Below are positions 7,154-16,885 of a stretch of DNA of 64,000 bases, in pieces. How positions within the stretch are numbered: the stretch's first letter is position 1; the number at the start of each line of letters is the position of its first letter. Below the pieces are notes generated by a model, which saw only the letters and a list, made by a program, of their open reading frames with translations, was not told where the DNA came from and searched no databases. Both the position numbers and the translations under genes were made by a program. Source of the stretch: Sphingomonas sp. 1F27F7B (lineage in GTDB: Bacteria > Pseudomonadota > Alphaproteobacteria > Sphingomonadales > Sphingomonadaceae); assembly GCF_005503355.1 (NCBI RefSeq), contig NZ_SCMK01000012.1, forward strand, positions 1-64,000. Direction: 5' to 3'.

Positions 7154-8638
7154 TTACCACCAGGCCTCCGGCCGCGCCGCGAAGCCGGCCCGCTGCTCGA
7201 TCGCCAGGCCGGCGTTGAGCACGCCCTGCTCGTCCAGCGGCCGGCCGATGATCTGCAGCCCCAGCGGCAGCCCACCCGCATCCACGCCGCCCGGCACGCT
7301 CATCGCCGGCAGGCCGGCAAGGCTCGACGGCACGGTGAAAACGTCGTTGAGGTACATGGCGATCGGATCGGCCGATTTCTCGCCCAGCGCGAACGCGGCG
7401 CTCGGCGCGGTCGGCGTCAGCAGCAGGTCGCACATGCTGAACACATTCTCGAAATCGCGGGCGATCAGCGCGCGGACCTTCTGCGCCTGGGTGTAATAGG
7501 CATCGTAGAAGCCCGCCGACAGCACATAGGTGCCGATCAGGATGCGGCGCTTCACTTCGTCGCCGAAGCCCGCCGCCCGCGTCGCCGCGTACATTTCCTG
7601 CAGGTTCTGCCCCTCGGCCAGCTCGCGCAGGCCGTAGCGCACGCCGTCATAGCGGGCCAGGTTCGACGAAGCCTCGGCCGGCGCGATGATGTAATAGGCC
7701 GGCAGCGCGTATTTGGTGTGAGGCAGCGAGACCTCCACCACCTCGGCGCCGGCGTCCTTCACCCAGGCGATGCCCGCTTCCCACAGCTTGGCGATCTCGG
7801 TCGGCGTGCCGTCGATGAGATATTCGGCCGGGATGCCGATCTTCTTGCCGCTCAGGTCGCCGGAGAGATGCTCCTCCCATTTCGGCACCGGCAGCTGGAG
7901 CGACGTCGAATCGCGCGGATCGAAGCCGGCCATGTTCTCGAGCAGGATCGCACAGTCGCGCACGTCGCGCGCCATCGGGCCGGCCTGGTCGAGCGACGAG
8001 GCGAAGGCGACGATGCCGAAGCGCGAGCAGCGGCCATAGGTCGGCTTGATGCCGGCGATGCCCGTGAAGGCGGCGGGCTGGCGGATCGAGCCGCCGGTGT
8101 CGGTGCCGGTCGCACCCGGCACGAGCCGCGCGGAGATCGCCGCCGAGCTGCCGCCCGACGAACCGCCCGGCGCCAGCGGGGCATTGTCGCCGCCGCCGCG
8201 CCGCCACGGCGAGATCACATTGCCGAAATAGCTCGTCTCGTTCGACGAGCCCATGGCGAACTGGTCCATGTTGAGCTTGCCGAGCATGCCGGCGCCCGCG
8301 TCCCACAGCTTCTGCGACACGGTCGATTCATAGACCGGCTTGAAGCCCTCCAGGATGTGGCTGGCCGCAGTGGTCTGCACGCCCTTGGTCGCGAACAGGT
8401 CCTTCATGCCCAGCGGCACGCCCGAGAGCGGCTTGAGCGGCTCGCCCCGGGCGATCGCGTCGTCCGCGGCCTTGGCGGCAGCCAGCGCATGTTCGGGCGT
8501 CTCGACGACGAAGGCGTTGAGCGCCTTGCCCTTGCTCACCTTGACGATGAACGCGTCGGCGACTTCGCGCGCCGAGAACTTGCCCGTGCGGACGCCGTCG
8601 CGAAGGCTCGCGACGCCCAGATCGGTGATGTCGCTCAT
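7154..8638 (-). CDS. gatA: Asp/Glu-tRNA amidotransferase subunit A
   Basis: A 494-aa amidase-signature protein of full length. The catalytic Ser-cisSer-Lys triad is visible: lysine in [10 protein letters not shown], the serines in [20 protein letters not shown] and the oxyanion stretch [13 protein letters not shown]. GatA hydrolyses glutamine and passes ammonia to GatB. The start ATG lies 58 bases after gatC; that gap contains a degenerate copy (8651-8675) of the genome's palindromic repeat. Confidence 0.97.
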   Translation of the reverse strand: MSDITDLGVASLRDGVRTGKFSAREVADAFIVKVSKGKALNAFVVETPEHALAAAKAADDAIARGEPLKPLSGVPLGMKDLFATKGVQTTAASHILEGFKPVYESTVSQKLWDAGAGMLGKLNMDQFAMGSSNETSYFGNVISPWRRGGGDNAPLAPGGSSGGSSAAISARLVPGATGTDTGGSIRQPAAFTGIAGIKPTYGRCSRFGIVAFASSLDQAGPMARDVRDCAILLENMAGFDPRDSTSLQLPVPKWEEHLSGDLSGKKIGIPAEYLIDGTPTEIAKLWEAGIAWVKDAGAEVVEVSLPHTKYALPAYYIIAPAEASSNLARYDGVRYGLRELAEGQNLQEMYAATRAAGFGDEVKRRILIGTYVLSAGFYDAYYTQAQKVRALIARDFENVFSMCDLLLTPTAPSAAFALGEKSADPIAMYLNDVFTVPSSLAGLPAMSVPGGVDAGGLPLGLQIIGRPLDEQGVLNAGLAIEQRAGFAARPEAWW

Positions 8639-8696
8639 GCGTTCTGCTCCTGGATCCCGGCCTGTGCGGGGATGGTCGAATGCCGCGGCGCGCGCA

Positions 8697-8984
8697 TCAT
8701 TCGACCACCTTCGGCACGGTGAAGAAGCCGTGCTCGCCCTGCGGCGCGTTCTGGAGAACGGCGTCGCGCTGGTTGCCCTCGGTCACCACGTCCTCGCGCA
8801 GGCGCAGCACATTGGGGATGACGGCGGTCATCGGCTCGACCGACGAGGTATCGACCTCGCCGAGCTGCTCGATCCAGCCCAGGATGTTGTTGAGCTCGGG
8901 CGCGAGGCGCTCGGCATCGCTATCGCTGATCGCGATGCGGGCCAGGCTCGCCACCTTCTTCACGGTTGCGGTATCGACGGACAT
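8697..8984 (-). CDS. gatC: Asp/Glu-tRNA amidotransferase subunit C
   Basis: The 95-aa sequence has the standard GatC features: [34 protein letters not shown], the [19 protein letters not shown] linker and a C-terminal [13 protein letters not shown]. GatC wraps around GatA and stabilises the GatA-GatB contact. It is the first gene of the leftward cluster; its start codon directly abuts a perfect 9-bp inverted repeat, which is unusual. Confidence 0.96.
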   Translation of the reverse strand: MSVDTATVKKVASLARIAISDSDAERLAPELNNILGWIEQLGEVDTSSVEPMTAVIPNVLRLREDVVTEGNQRDAVLQNAPQGEHGFFTVPKVVE

Positions 8985-9011
8985 GGGAGGCGCCTAACAG
9001 CCGCGCCTCCC
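8985..9011 (-). promoter_or_regulatory. Perfect hairpin abutting the gatC start codon
   Basis: GGGAGGCGC (8985-8993) and GCGCCTCCC (9003-9011) are perfect inverted repeats around a 9-base loop. In the leftward transcript the 3' arm, ending in CCTCCC, touches the gatC ATG, and the only Shine-Dalgarno-like sequence (GGGAGG) is paired in the 5' arm. No run of U follows, so a simple terminator for the upstream DUF4153 gene is less likely than control of gatC translation, though both are possible. Confidence 0.5.
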
Positions 9012-9027
9012 GCCTTCAAGCACCCGC

Positions 9028-10794
9028 TTATTCGAAAGGCGCGCCCACCGGCACGCCGCCGATGAACACCTGCTTCCGCGCGACGGGGCGAATCTCGATC
9101 CCGCCGGCCGGATAGCCGGCTGCGATCCGTTCGCTCTCCGCTGCGCTGGGTACAGGCGCCCGGCTTCTTTCCGTCCACCCGCCGTCGAGCAGCACGAAGT
9201 GGTCGCCACCCTCGCAACCTATGACCCCCGGCACGCCCTTGCCCTGCTTGTCGAGCATATGCGCATAGCAGCTGTCGCCGAATACCAGCGCTTCGCTCGG
9301 GCCCGCGACCAGAATGGTGCACAAATTGCCCTGGCGGCACTGATATTTCGTGCCGAGCAAATCGATCAGCCCCTGCGGCACGCTGGCGCCCGCAGGCAGC
9401 ACCCGCGCATTTTCCAGCACCGACGCATGCGGGCCCGAGCGCGGATCGGCCTGCGTCTCCAGTTCCCAGCGCGTCTCGGCCTTGCTCGCCTTCTCGGCCG
9501 GGGCACGGATCGCGGGGTCCTTGGCCTTGCGCAACCGATCGAGCGCATCGCGCCCGGGCTTGCCGAAGTCGAACGCAAGTGCCTTCCAGTCGAACTTGTC
9601 CGCGCCGATCTTCCCCGATTCGAGCCGCGCCAACTGGTCGTCGGTCGATATCCGGTTGAAGCTGATCAGCGGCGTCGCCAGCACCAGCCCGAGCCCGCAG
9701 AGCAGGAAGGCGAGCGTCAGGTTCGCCGGACGCACCCGCACCGTCCATTGCAACCGCCCGAGGATCAGCGCGCCCAGATAGGCCAGGCCGTAGAGCAGCG
9801 CGATGCCGACGAAGACGATCGCCCAGAGCCGCTCGGGCGTATAGCCATATTGGCCGACGCGCAGCCCGGTCGCCACCGCGGCCAGCACCGCCAGTGGCAG
9901 GATCACCGCGCCCAGCGCCATCGCGCCGAAGCGAAGCAGCGGGTTGCGCCGCTCCTCCTCGACGCGGTTGCCGATCACGGCGTTGGCGAGGATCAGCCCG
10001 CCCACCGCGCAGCTCAGCAGCAGCGGCGTGGTCGCCTGAGTCGCGTCCCACAGCGCCCGCAGCCCGGTGAAGGGCAGCGCGAGCAGGAACAGTCCGAGCC
10101 CGATCGCGAGCACCGGCGCCAGCACCGCGAGCACCGTGGCGACGACCCGCTGGAGCAGCCGCACCACCGCGTCATGCTCGCGCAGCAGCCCCAGCGCCGA
10201 ACCGAAGGCCAATCCGATCAGCGCGCGGACGAACCAGTTCTTCATCAGCAGTTCGTGAAGCAGCTCGATCTTGATGAGCTGGAACAGGCTGGCGAGCAGC
10301 CAGGCCATGATCCACACGATCGCCACGAACAGCCAGCAGGCGAACCACAGCACGACATTCTGCCACGCATAGTCATGAACCGCGGCATAGGGAGTGCGCG
10401 GCGCGCCCTGATCGCGCGCGGCCTGGAACAGCGGCGCGGCGATCGCGACGGCGAGCAACAGGCTGATCGTCCGCCACCCCTCGCTCGCGCTCCATCCGCC
10501 CGGCGCACCGTTCCACCAGGTGACGAACCCCGCCGCCACGCCGATCGCCGCCCCGAATGCGATCGAGGCCCACCATAGCCGCCGCTCGATCGTGAAGCCG
10601 ATCATCGCCGCGAACAGCGTCACGCCCATCAGCATCGCCGCCTGCAGCACGGTCATGTCGCCGCGGAAGAAATTCGAATCGCCCAGGATCAGCTGCGCGG
10701 CGACCCCGGTCGCCAGGCCCAGCACGGCCAGCAGCCATGGGCGCACGGCCCAGCCTTCCGGCTCCGCCGCCGGCCCTGCCTCGACATCGTCCAT
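9028..10794 (-). CDS. DUF4153-type polytopic membrane protein
   Basis: From the ATG at 10794, preceded by GGGGAGAAAG, the product is 588 aa. About ten to twelve hydrophobic segments fill the first 400 residues (WLLAVLGLATGVAAQLIL, VLQAAMLMGVTLFAAMIGF, VATVLAVLAPVLAIGLGLFL, AIVFVGIALLYGLAYLGALI), followed by a soluble C-terminal domain of about 190 residues. The helices with IERR and YTPERLWA blocks fit the DUF4153 family, whose function is unknown. The C-terminal domain has a cysteine pair (YQCRQGNLC) and looks family-specific. It may be co-transcribed with gatCAB 43 bases downstream. Confidence 0.75.
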   Translation of the reverse strand: MDDVEAGPAAEPEGWAVRPWLLAVLGLATGVAAQLILGDSNFFRGDMTVLQAAMLMGVTLFAAMIGFTIERRLWWASIAFGAAIGVAAGFVTWWNGAPGGWSASEGWRTISLLLAVAIAAPLFQAARDQGAPRTPYAAVHDYAWQNVVLWFACWLFVAIVWIMAWLLASLFQLIKIELLHELLMKNWFVRALIGLAFGSALGLLREHDAVVRLLQRVVATVLAVLAPVLAIGLGLFLLALPFTGLRALWDATQATTPLLLSCAVGGLILANAVIGNRVEEERRNPLLRFGAMALGAVILPLAVLAAVATGLRVGQYGYTPERLWAIVFVGIALLYGLAYLGALILGRLQWTVRVRPANLTLAFLLCGLGLVLATPLISFNRISTDDQLARLESGKIGADKFDWKALAFDFGKPGRDALDRLRKAKDPAIRAPAEKASKAETRWELETQADPRSGPHASVLENARVLPAGASVPQGLIDLLGTKYQCRQGNLCTILVAGPSEALVFGDSCYAHMLDKQGKGVPGVIGCEGGDHFVLLDGGWTERSRAPVPSAAESERIAAGYPAGGIEIRPVARKQVFIGGVPVGAPFE

Positions 10795-10968
10795 GATCTT
10801 TCTCCCCTCGCCGGGATGCTCTCGCATCCGGCCGGGCCGGTAAAGTGGATTTCCGGTGCAGAATGGCTGCATCTCGCATCCATGGTTGCATCGCCGGTAA
10901 TCGTGCCCCACGGGAATGCGATTGCAACAAATCGGCTCTATGCTGCATTGCACAATGGAGAGTTGGGC

Positions 10969-12078
10969 GTGGCCCGTAAATTCCTCTATCTCGTAGTAGG
11001 ACTCATCGTGCTCGCACTGGCCGCCACCTTCGCCTATCGTTTCTGGGGCGCCGAACTCCTCCGCCAGGCCATGGTGCCGAGCGTGGAAGTGGCGAAGCTG
11101 CCGCCGCCGGGCGACTATTCGCGGGCCGACCTCTGGCTCGCCCGCCCGGACAAGCCCGGCAATCCGGCGCTATGGACTCCGGAAGGTTTCCAGCCGGCCG
11201 AGAAGCCGCCCGCCGCGGTGTTCTTCATCCATCCGACGTCGTTCCTCGATCGCACGCAGTGGAACGCGCCGCTGAACGACGTTGCTGCCAATGCCCGGGC
11301 CGAGCTGTTCCTCCGCGGCCAGGCAAGCGCGTTCAACGCGTCCGGTCTGGTCTGGGCGCCCCGCTATCGCCAGGCGACCTTCGGCGCGTTCCTCACCAGC
11401 AAGGCCCAGGCGCAGCAGGCGCTCGACTTCGCCTATCGCGACGTGCTGGCGGCGTTCGACCGGTTCCTCGAGGAAGCCGGCAACCGCCCGATCATCCTCG
11501 CCGGACACAGCCAGGGCGCGCTCCACCTCTCGCGCCTGCTCGTCGACCGCGTCGCCGGCAAGCCGCTCGCGAAGCGGATCGTCGCCGCCTATGTGGTGGG
11601 CTGGCCGGTGTCGATCACCGCCGACTTGCCGAAGATGGGCCTGCCCGCCTGTTCGGGCCCGGACGAGACCGGCTGCGTCCTTTCCTGGCAAAGCTTTGCC
11701 GAGCCCGCCGATCCTTCGCTGATCCTCGACACCTTCGACCAGACGAACGGCTTCACCGGCAAGCCTCGCAAGGACACGCCGATGGTCTGCACCAACCCGC
11801 TCACCGGCAAGCCCGGCGACGATGCGCCCGTGGAGGCCAATCTCGGCGGCCTGATGCCGAGCAGGGACCTGAGCAGTGCCGTGCTCCAGAAGAACCTCGT
11901 CCCCGCGCGCTGCGACGGGCGCGGCATCCTGATGATCGGCAGCAGCCCGCCGGACCTTGGCCCCTATGTGCTGCCCGGCAACAATTATCACGTGTTCGAT
12001 TACAGCCTGTTCTGGGCCAATGTCCGCGCCGATGCCGAGCGCCGGCTCAAGGCCAGGCGCAAGTTCTGGCCCTTCTGA
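10969..12078 (+). CDS. DUF3089 alpha/beta-hydrolase-like membrane-anchored protein
   Basis: A GTG with GGAG eight bases upstream is the best start; it places the membrane anchor KFLYLVVGLIVLALAATFAYRFW at the very N-terminus of a 369-aa protein. The rest has an alpha/beta-hydrolase layout: AVFFIHPTSFL, then the nucleophile elbow ILAGHSQGALH (serine in GHSQG) and a C-terminal histidine in NNYHVFDYSLFW. This matches DUF3089 proteins, putative periplasmic hydrolases of unknown substrate. Cysteines in ACSGPDETGC may form a disulfide. The gene diverges from the DUF4153 gene. Confidence 0.8.
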   Translation: MARKFLYLVVGLIVLALAATFAYRFWGAELLRQAMVPSVEVAKLPPPGDYSRADLWLARPDKPGNPALWTPEGFQPAEKPPAAVFFIHPTSFLDRTQWNAPLNDVAANARAELFLRGQASAFNASGLVWAPRYRQATFGAFLTSKAQAQQALDFAYRDVLAAFDRFLEEAGNRPIILAGHSQGALHLSRLLVDRVAGKPLAKRIVAAYVVGWPVSITADLPKMGLPACSGPDETGCVLSWQSFAEPADPSLILDTFDQTNGFTGKPRKDTPMVCTNPLTGKPGDDAPVEANLGGLMPSRDLSSAVLQKNLVPARCDGRGILMIGSSPPDLGPYVLPGNNYHVFDYSLFWANVRADAERRLKARRKFWPF

Positions 12079-12082
12079 CGAT

Positions 12083-12116
12083 CGTCATCTCCCGCCCCGC
12101 CTTCGCGGGGATGACG
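12083..12116. repeat. Short palindromic repeat, half-unit
   Basis: CGTCATCTCCCGCC faces CTTCGCGGGGATGACG in the 58-bp gap between the DUF3089 gene and ruvX. It is a single short hairpin of the CGTCATCCCC type found at seven or more other places in this window. Confidence 0.7.
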
Positions 12117-12136
12117 AAAGCGGCTAGGGACAAGGA

Positions 12137-12598
12137 ATGATCACCACCGCCCCTGCCGACTATCGCGCGGTTCTCCCCGCAGGCGGCCGCCTGATCGGCC
12201 TCGATGTCGGCACCAAGACGATCGGCACCGCGCTGTGCGATGCCGGCTGGAGCTTCGCCAGCCCCGCCGAACTGGTGCGCCGCACCAAATTCTCGAAGGA
12301 CAAGGCCGCGCTCCAGGCACTGATCGCCGCGCAGCAGGTCAAGGGCATCGTCATCGGCCTGCCCCTCAACCTGGACGGCACCGACAGTCCCCGCACCCAG
12401 TCCACCCGCGCCTTCGCCCGCAACATGGACGATCTGGGCTTTCCCATCCTGCTGTGGGACGAGCGCTGGTCCACCGTCGCAGTGGAGCGCACGCTGATCG
12501 AACAGGATTTCAGCCGCGCCCGCCGTGCCGGGATGATTGACAACATGGCCGCCGCCCATATCCTCCAGGCGGCGATCGACGCGCTGGCGAACGTCTAG
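12137..12598 (+). CDS. ruvX: RuvX/YqgF family Holliday junction resolvase-like nuclease
   Basis: The 153-aa protein shows the RNase H-like fold motifs of Yqg[19 protein letters not shown] near the N-terminus, [20 protein letters not shown] in the middle, [16 protein letters not shown] and a final D in [16 protein letters not shown]. In bacteria the family is essential and has been linked to 16S pre-rRNA 5' end maturation and to junction resolution. Its stop codon overlaps the end of the convergent gene by four bases. Its place just before pyrB recalls the yqgF-pyrB neighbourhood of other proteobacteria. Confidence 0.93.
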   Translation: MITTAPADYRAVLPAGGRLIGLDVGTKTIGTALCDAGWSFASPAELVRRTKFSKDKAALQALIAAQQVKGIVIGLPLNLDGTDSPRTQSTRAFARNMDDLGFPILLWDERWSTVAVERTLIEQDFSRARRAGMIDNMAAAHILQAAIDALANV

Positions 12599-13419
12599 AA
12601 GCGCCGGTCGAACCGCGCGATCAGCGCGTCGAGCGTGCGATTGCCTCGCTCGCCCCGCGGCCGGGTCTTGTAGGTCGGATCCTCGGCATCGGCCGGCTGG
12701 AGCCTTGCGCAGAAGCGCCGCACGTCCGCGCCCAGCATCGCCACATCCGCGCCGATCCGGTCGAGATCCTCCCGCGCCGCCTTGCGCGCCCGCCGGCTCA
12801 GCGTGGCTTCCATCCGCGCCCGATGCTCCGCCGCCGCATCGGCGAAGCCGTCCGCCAGCGCCTCCATCTCGGTGACATAGGACAGCGAAACGAGTTGCGC
12901 GGGCGCATAGCCGAGTTGATCGTCGCCGTGCACGACATTGGCTCCCACCCGCACCGTCGCCTGCCCGAGATAGAGCCGCGCGAGGCCCGACAGCGTGCGC
13001 TCGGCCAGTTCGGTCAGCGCCGCGGTGTCGGCGAGCAGCGCGGCGTGGCGCGCGTCCACCGCCGGCGCATAGACCGAGACCACGCGCGCGAAACGCGCCC
13101 CGTCCGATTGCTGCCGCTCGATCGCCCGCCGCGCACGGACCAGCCGCTCCAGCGGCGCGCCGGCATTCTCGCGAAAGAACTGGCGGGACAGCGCCACGAC
13201 ATTCTCCCCGCAATCGCGATGCGCCTGCAGGGCGGCCAGCGCCAGCATCCGTCGCAGCGGCCGCCAGCGCGCCCGCTCCACCCGCGCAAGCCACCAGGGC
13301 AGCAGCACGAGGACGAGCACCAGCCCGAGCGCGAAGAAAAATGCCCCGGCCTGGAATGCCGCCAGCCACGCGGAATCGCGCGTCATCCAACCAACAAAAG
13401 CAGCCCACCAGCCCTGCAC
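12595..13419 (-). CDS. Single-span membrane protein of unknown function (274 aa)
   Basis: The N-terminal 50 residues contain a strong hydrophobic helix ([24 protein letters not shown]) followed by an Arg-rich cytoplasmic stretch. The remainder is Ala- and Arg-rich and almost certainly helical (residues 70-250), with [44 protein letters not shown] able to form a coiled coil. No family is recognised. It is convergent with ruvX and divergent from pyrB, so it stands alone. Confidence 0.6.
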   Translation of the reverse strand: MQGWWAAFVGWMTRDSAWLAAFQAGAFFFALGLVLVLVLLPWWLARVERARWRPLRRMLALAALQAHRDCGENVVALSRQFFRENAGAPLERLVRARRAIERQQSDGARFARVVSVYAPAVDARHAALLADTAALTELAERTLSGLARLYLGQATVRVGANVVHGDDQLGYAPAQLVSLSYVTEMEALADGFADAAAEHRARMEATLSRRARKAAREDLDRIGADVAMLGADVRRFCARLQPADAEDPTYKTRPRGERGNRTLDALIARFDRRF

Positions 13420-13476
13420 GAACGCTCCCCCCGAAACGCAACGCGGCGGACTTCCTATCCGGCATTTGCGGCAGAT

Positions 13477-13496
13477 GCGAGACTCTCCCGTCTCGC
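13477..13496 (+). promoter_or_regulatory. Hairpin in the pyrB leader
   Basis: GCGAGAC and GTCTCGC form a perfect 7-bp stem around TCTCCC, 41 bases before the pyrB start. No U-tract follows and no leader peptide is obvious. Its role is unknown; pyrimidine-responsive leaders occur before pyrB in many bacteria. Confidence 0.3.
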
Positions 13497-13537
13497 GGCT
13501 TGCCTCGCCGGCCCGGCGGGTCTAGGCGACGGCTTTA

Positions 13538-14527
13538 ATGCAAGCCTCAGATCATCGCCCCGCAGCCCAGATAAAGGGCCGCGCCGTCTTCCCGCACCGG
13601 CATCTCACCGGCATTGCGGGCCTCCAGCCCCATGAGATCATGTTCCTGCTCGACGAGGCCGAGCAATGGGTCGAAGCGAACCGCACCCGCGCCCGGAGCG
13701 ACCGGCGGCTCGAGGGGCTCACCCAGATCAACGCCTTTTTCGAGAATTCGACCCGCACGCTCCTCTCCTTCGAGATCGCCGGCAAGCGGCTGGGCGCGGA
13801 CGTGGTGAACATGCACGCGGCGCAAAGCTCGGTGAAGAAGGGCGAGACTCTCATCGACACCGCCGTGACGCTCAATGCGATGCGCGCCGACGTGATCGTG
13901 ATCCGCCACATGGCCTCGGGCGCGGTGCAGCTGATCGCCGACAAGGTCGATTGCCCGGTGCTCAACGCCGGCGACGGCTGGCACGAGCACCCGACCCAGG
14001 CATTGCTCGACGCGCTCACCATCCGCCGCCGGCGCGGCTCGGTCGCGGGCCAGCGCGTGGTGATCTGCGGCGACCTGCTCCACAGCCGCGTCGCCCGCTC
14101 GAACATGCTGGCGCTGACCGCGCTCGGCGCCGAGGTGCGCGTCGTCGCGCCCTCCACGCTGATGCCGCCCGCGATCGAGGGGCTCTATGTCGCGCCCTTC
14201 ACCGATTTCGATGCAGCGCTCGACGGCGCCGACGTCGTGATGATGCTCCGCGTCCAGAACGAGCGCATGGCGGGCGGCTTCATCCCCTCCACCCGCGAGT
14301 TCCACGCGCGCTACGGCCTCACCGCCGAACGGCTCGCCCGTGCCAAGGATGATGCGCTGGTCATGCATCCCGGCCCGATGAACCGGGGTGTCGAGATCGA
14401 TTCCTCGGTCGCCGACCACCCCGAGCGCAGCGCGATCACCGAGCAGGTCGAGATGGGCGTGGCGGTCCGCATGGCCTGTCTCGACGTGCTCACAAGAGCC
14501 GAACGCGGCGTGGAGGGCTGGGCATGA
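13538..14527 (+). CDS. pyrB: Aspartate carbamoyltransferase, catalytic subunit
   Basis: The 329-aa product contains [22 protein letters not shown] (carbamoyl-phosphate site STRT), the second-subunit [11 protein letters not shown] loop, [37 protein letters not shown] and [12 protein letters not shown]. It catalyses carbamoyl phosphate plus aspartate to carbamoyl aspartate, the second step of pyrimidine synthesis. The first ~15 residues extend beyond the usual start but contain no in-frame alternative ATG close by. The stop overlaps the next gene (ATGA), as in the pyrB-pyrC' arrangement of pseudomonads. Confidence 0.96.
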   Translation: MQASDHRPAAQIKGRAVFPHRHLTGIAGLQPHEIMFLLDEAEQWVEANRTRARSDRRLEGLTQINAFFENSTRTLLSFEIAGKRLGADVVNMHAAQSSVKKGETLIDTAVTLNAMRADVIVIRHMASGAVQLIADKVDCPVLNAGDGWHEHPTQALLDALTIRRRRGSVAGQRVVICGDLLHSRVARSNMLALTALGAEVRVVAPSTLMPPAIEGLYVAPFTDFDAALDGADVVMMLRVQNERMAGGFIPSTREFHARYGLTAERLARAKDDALVMHPGPMNRGVEIDSSVADHPERSAITEQVEMGVAVRMACLDVLTRAERGVEGWA

Positions 14528-15714
14528 ACACGGCCTTCGCCAATGTCCGCGTCCTCGGCGGCGGCAATCGCTTCGCCTTTGACGGCGAGACCATCGCCAC
14601 CGCCCCCTCGAATGCAGAGGCCATCGACGGCAAGGGCCTCACCCTTGCCCCCGGCATCATCGACCTCGGCGTGTTCGCGGTCGATCGTGCCGCCTGCCGG
14701 GCCGGCGGCATCACGCGCGTCGGCCTGATGCCCGATCAGTCGCCGATCCTCGACGATCCCGGCATCATCCGCCGCGCCGCGCTGATGGGGAAGCCCGACC
14801 TCTGGGTCCATCCCCTCGCCGCGGCCACGCGCGGTCTCCAGGGTACCGACCTCGCCGAAATGGCGATCAACGCCTCCGCAGGCGCCAGGGCCGTCGCCAC
14901 CGGCCGCCGCTGGATCGGGGACGCGGGCGTGATGCGCAAGGTGCTCGCCTATGCCCGCGATTGCGGCCTGACGGTGATCGCCCATGCCGAGGACGGCGGC
15001 CTCGCCGGCGATGCCGTCGCGAGCGAGGGCCTCACCGCCACGCTCCTGGGCCTGGCCGCCGCCCCCGCCATCGCCGAGGCGCTGGCTATCGCGCGCGACA
15101 CGATGCTCGCCGAGGATACCGGCGCCCGCATCCATTTCCGCCAGGTCACCACCGCCGCCGGGCTCGACCTGGTCCGCCAGGCCAAGCGCCGCGGCGTCAA
15201 GGTCAGCTGCGGCGTCACGCCGGCCCATTGGCTGCTCTCGGACATCGACGTGAGCGACTATCGCACTTATGCCCGCCTCTCGCCGCCGCTGCGCAGCGAC
15301 GCCGATCGCCAGGCGGTCCGCGCCGCGCTGGCCGACGGCACGATCGACGTGATCGCCTCCGGCCATGATCCGCGCGGGCCCGAGGGCAAGCGCCTCCCCT
15401 TCGCCGATGCCGAGGAAGGCATGTCGGGCGCCGAGACGCTGCTCGCCCTCTCGCTCGGCCTGGTCCGCGACGGCCTGCTGACGCTGGAGCGGCTGTTCGA
15501 ACTGCTCGCCGCCAATCCGGCGCGCATCCTCGGCCTCGATGCCGGCACGCTCGCGCCCGGCAAGCCTGCCGACTTCATCCTGTTCGATCCCGAAACCCCC
15601 TGGGCGATCGACGGCACGAAGATGAAGGCCCGCGCCGGCAACACCCCGTTCGATGGCCTGCCGGTCCAGGGCAAGGTCCACCGCGTCTTCAAGGGCGGGC
15701 GGGAGATCGAGTGA
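14524..15714 (+). CDS. Dihydroorotase homologue lacking catalytic residues (PyrC'-like)
   Basis: The 396-aa protein has the amidohydrolase layout of dihydroorotase: [10 protein letters not shown] near residue 45, [12 protein letters not shown] near 155, [37 protein letters not shown] and a closing [11 protein letters not shown]. The metal ligands are gone, however. The HxH after GIID is replaced by G49-V-F51, and the aspartate of the usual TDHAPH block is G280 (SGHDPRG). In Pseudomonas an inactive PyrC' encoded next to pyrB is needed to assemble aspartate carbamoyltransferase. The four-base overlap with pyrB fits that role. A separate active dihydroorotase is predicted elsewhere in the genome. 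Confidence 0.85.
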   Translation: MNTAFANVRVLGGGNRFAFDGETIATAPSNAEAIDGKGLTLAPGIIDLGVFAVDRAACRAGGITRVGLMPDQSPILDDPGIIRRAALMGKPDLWVHPLAAATRGLQGTDLAEMAINASAGARAVATGRRWIGDAGVMRKVLAYARDCGLTVIAHAEDGGLAGDAVASEGLTATLLGLAAAPAIAEALAIARDTMLAEDTGARIHFRQVTTAAGLDLVRQAKRRGVKVSCGVTPAHWLLSDIDVSDYRTYARLSPPLRSDADRQAVRAALADGTIDVIASGHDPRGPEGKRLPFADAEEGMSGAETLLALSLGLVRDGLLTLERLFELLAANPARILGLDAGTLAPGKPADFILFDPETPWAIDGTKMKARAGNTPFDGLPVQGKVHRVFKGGREIE

Positions 15715-15892
15715 GCCCGGCGCTGCGGCAGCGTCGCCGCCCTTCGGCCCGCCGGAAATGGAAGCCGGTGCGTTGAACCGCCACATCTGGTGGCACGAGC
15801 GGCCCGGCGGGTTGAGGGCTCATATTCTTCATCGCTACCCCGGCCCAAGGCCGGATGATGATGGAGAATGAGATATCCATTCGAGTTCCCAG
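15715..15892. other. Non-coding stretch after pyrC'
   Basis: No frame here has both a ribosome-binding site and a convincing product. The stretch leads into the palindromic repeats starting at 15893. Together with them it makes the 465-bp gap between pyrC' and the convergent DJ-1 gene. Confidence 0.6.
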
Positions 15893-16155
15893 CCTAGCGT
15901 TGGAACCCGATCAAGTATCTGATTTTCCGTCGTCATCCCCGCGCAGGCGGGGATCCAGGGCCAGGCGTGGAGCCGAGGTGGCGGGGTGCTACCCTCTCCG
16001 GACGGCGTTCGCGCCGTGGTGCCGATATCCCGCGTTACCCTGGATCCCCGCTTTCGCGGGGATGACGATTGAAGGGATATGAGTCCTCAACCTAGGGTTA
16101 GAACCCGATCAAGGCCCGGATTTCGTTCGTCATCCCCGCCTGCGCGGGGATGACG
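15893..16155. repeat. Composite palindromic repeat element (copy A and a half-unit)
   Basis: A full unit spans 15931-16067: it opens CGTCATCCCCGCGCAGGCGG, closes TCGCGGGGATGACG, and each end is itself a hairpin, with about 75 bp of shared internal sequence between them. A short single hairpin of the same type is at 16128-16155. A 23-bp flank (CCTAGxGTTxGAACCCGATC and three more bases) precedes both, at 15893 and 16091, so the arrangement looks like a partial tandem duplication of about 198 bp. Confidence 0.75.
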
Positions 16156-16179
16156 GGGTTTGCTGAACGAGTCTTGGCC

Positions 16180-16797
16180 CTAGGCGGCCACCCGCCCAGC
16201 CTGAATGAACGGCGCGATCACCCCCATCGCCCGCTCGACATGGCTGTCCTTCTCCCCCACCGGCGCCACATAGTGGATCGCCGCCCGCGCATCCTCGAGC
16301 GCGGCGCCCCGTGCGATCATCCAGCTCGCCAGATATTGCGAGGCCAGGCAGCCGCCCGCGGTCGCGACATTGCCATGCGCCACGAACGGCGCGTCGATCA
16401 CGTCGACGCCCGCCTCGATCACCCAGGGCTTGGTGTTCAGGTCGGTGCAGGCCGGCAAGCCACCGATCAGGCCGAGCTTCGCCAACAACAGCGTGCCCGA
16501 ACATTGCGCCCCGATTAGCTGGCGCGCCGAATCGAGCCGGATTCGCGCGAGCATCTCCGCATCCGCCACGATCTCGCGCGTACGGATACCGCTGCCGATC
16601 AGCACGGCATCAGCCTCGGTGGCGAACTCCAGCGGCTTCTGCGCGGCAACCGTGACGCCATTCATCGAAGTGACCTGCTTGGTCGGGCAAGTGATGTGCG
16701 CCTGCCATCCCTTGGGTCTCAGCCGGTTCAGGATCGCCGCCGCGACAAAGCTATCGAGCTCGTTGAATCCGTCGAACGTCAGCACCGCGATCTGCAC
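16180..16797 (-). CDS. DJ-1/PfpI-family protein
   Basis: The GTG at 16797 has GGGAGG seven bases upstream and gives a 205-aa protein starting MQIAVLTFDGFNELDSF, the normal family start; an ATG at 16854 would add 19 residues. The nucleophile-elbow cysteine is in GAQCSGTLLLAKLGL and the domain ends with the helical block typical of the glutamine-amidotransferase-like fold. LDSF and the QCSG elbow point to the isonitrile hydratase/AraC-N-terminal branch, acting without a DNA-binding domain. Substrate unknown. Confidence 0.85.
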   Translation of the reverse strand: MQIAVLTFDGFNELDSFVAAAILNRLRPKGWQAHITCPTKQVTSMNGVTVAAQKPLEFATEADAVLIGSGIRTREIVADAEMLARIRLDSARQLIGAQCSGTLLLAKLGLIGGLPACTDLNTKPWVIEAGVDVIDAPFVAHGNVATAGGCLASQYLASWMIARGAALEDARAAIHYVAPVGEKDSHVERAMGVIAPFIQAGRVAA

Positions 16798-16885
16798 CTG
16801 GGGACCTCCCGTGAAATCTGCCCGAACCCATCCTATCAGGCGCGGCGCAACCATGCATTAATCGCCTCGGCCCTAGGGTCGAGGC

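Noticed and set aside
5494..8722. Long rightward frames opposite gatB and gatA
   Set aside because: Arg/His/Ala-rich shadows of clearly identified leftward genes.
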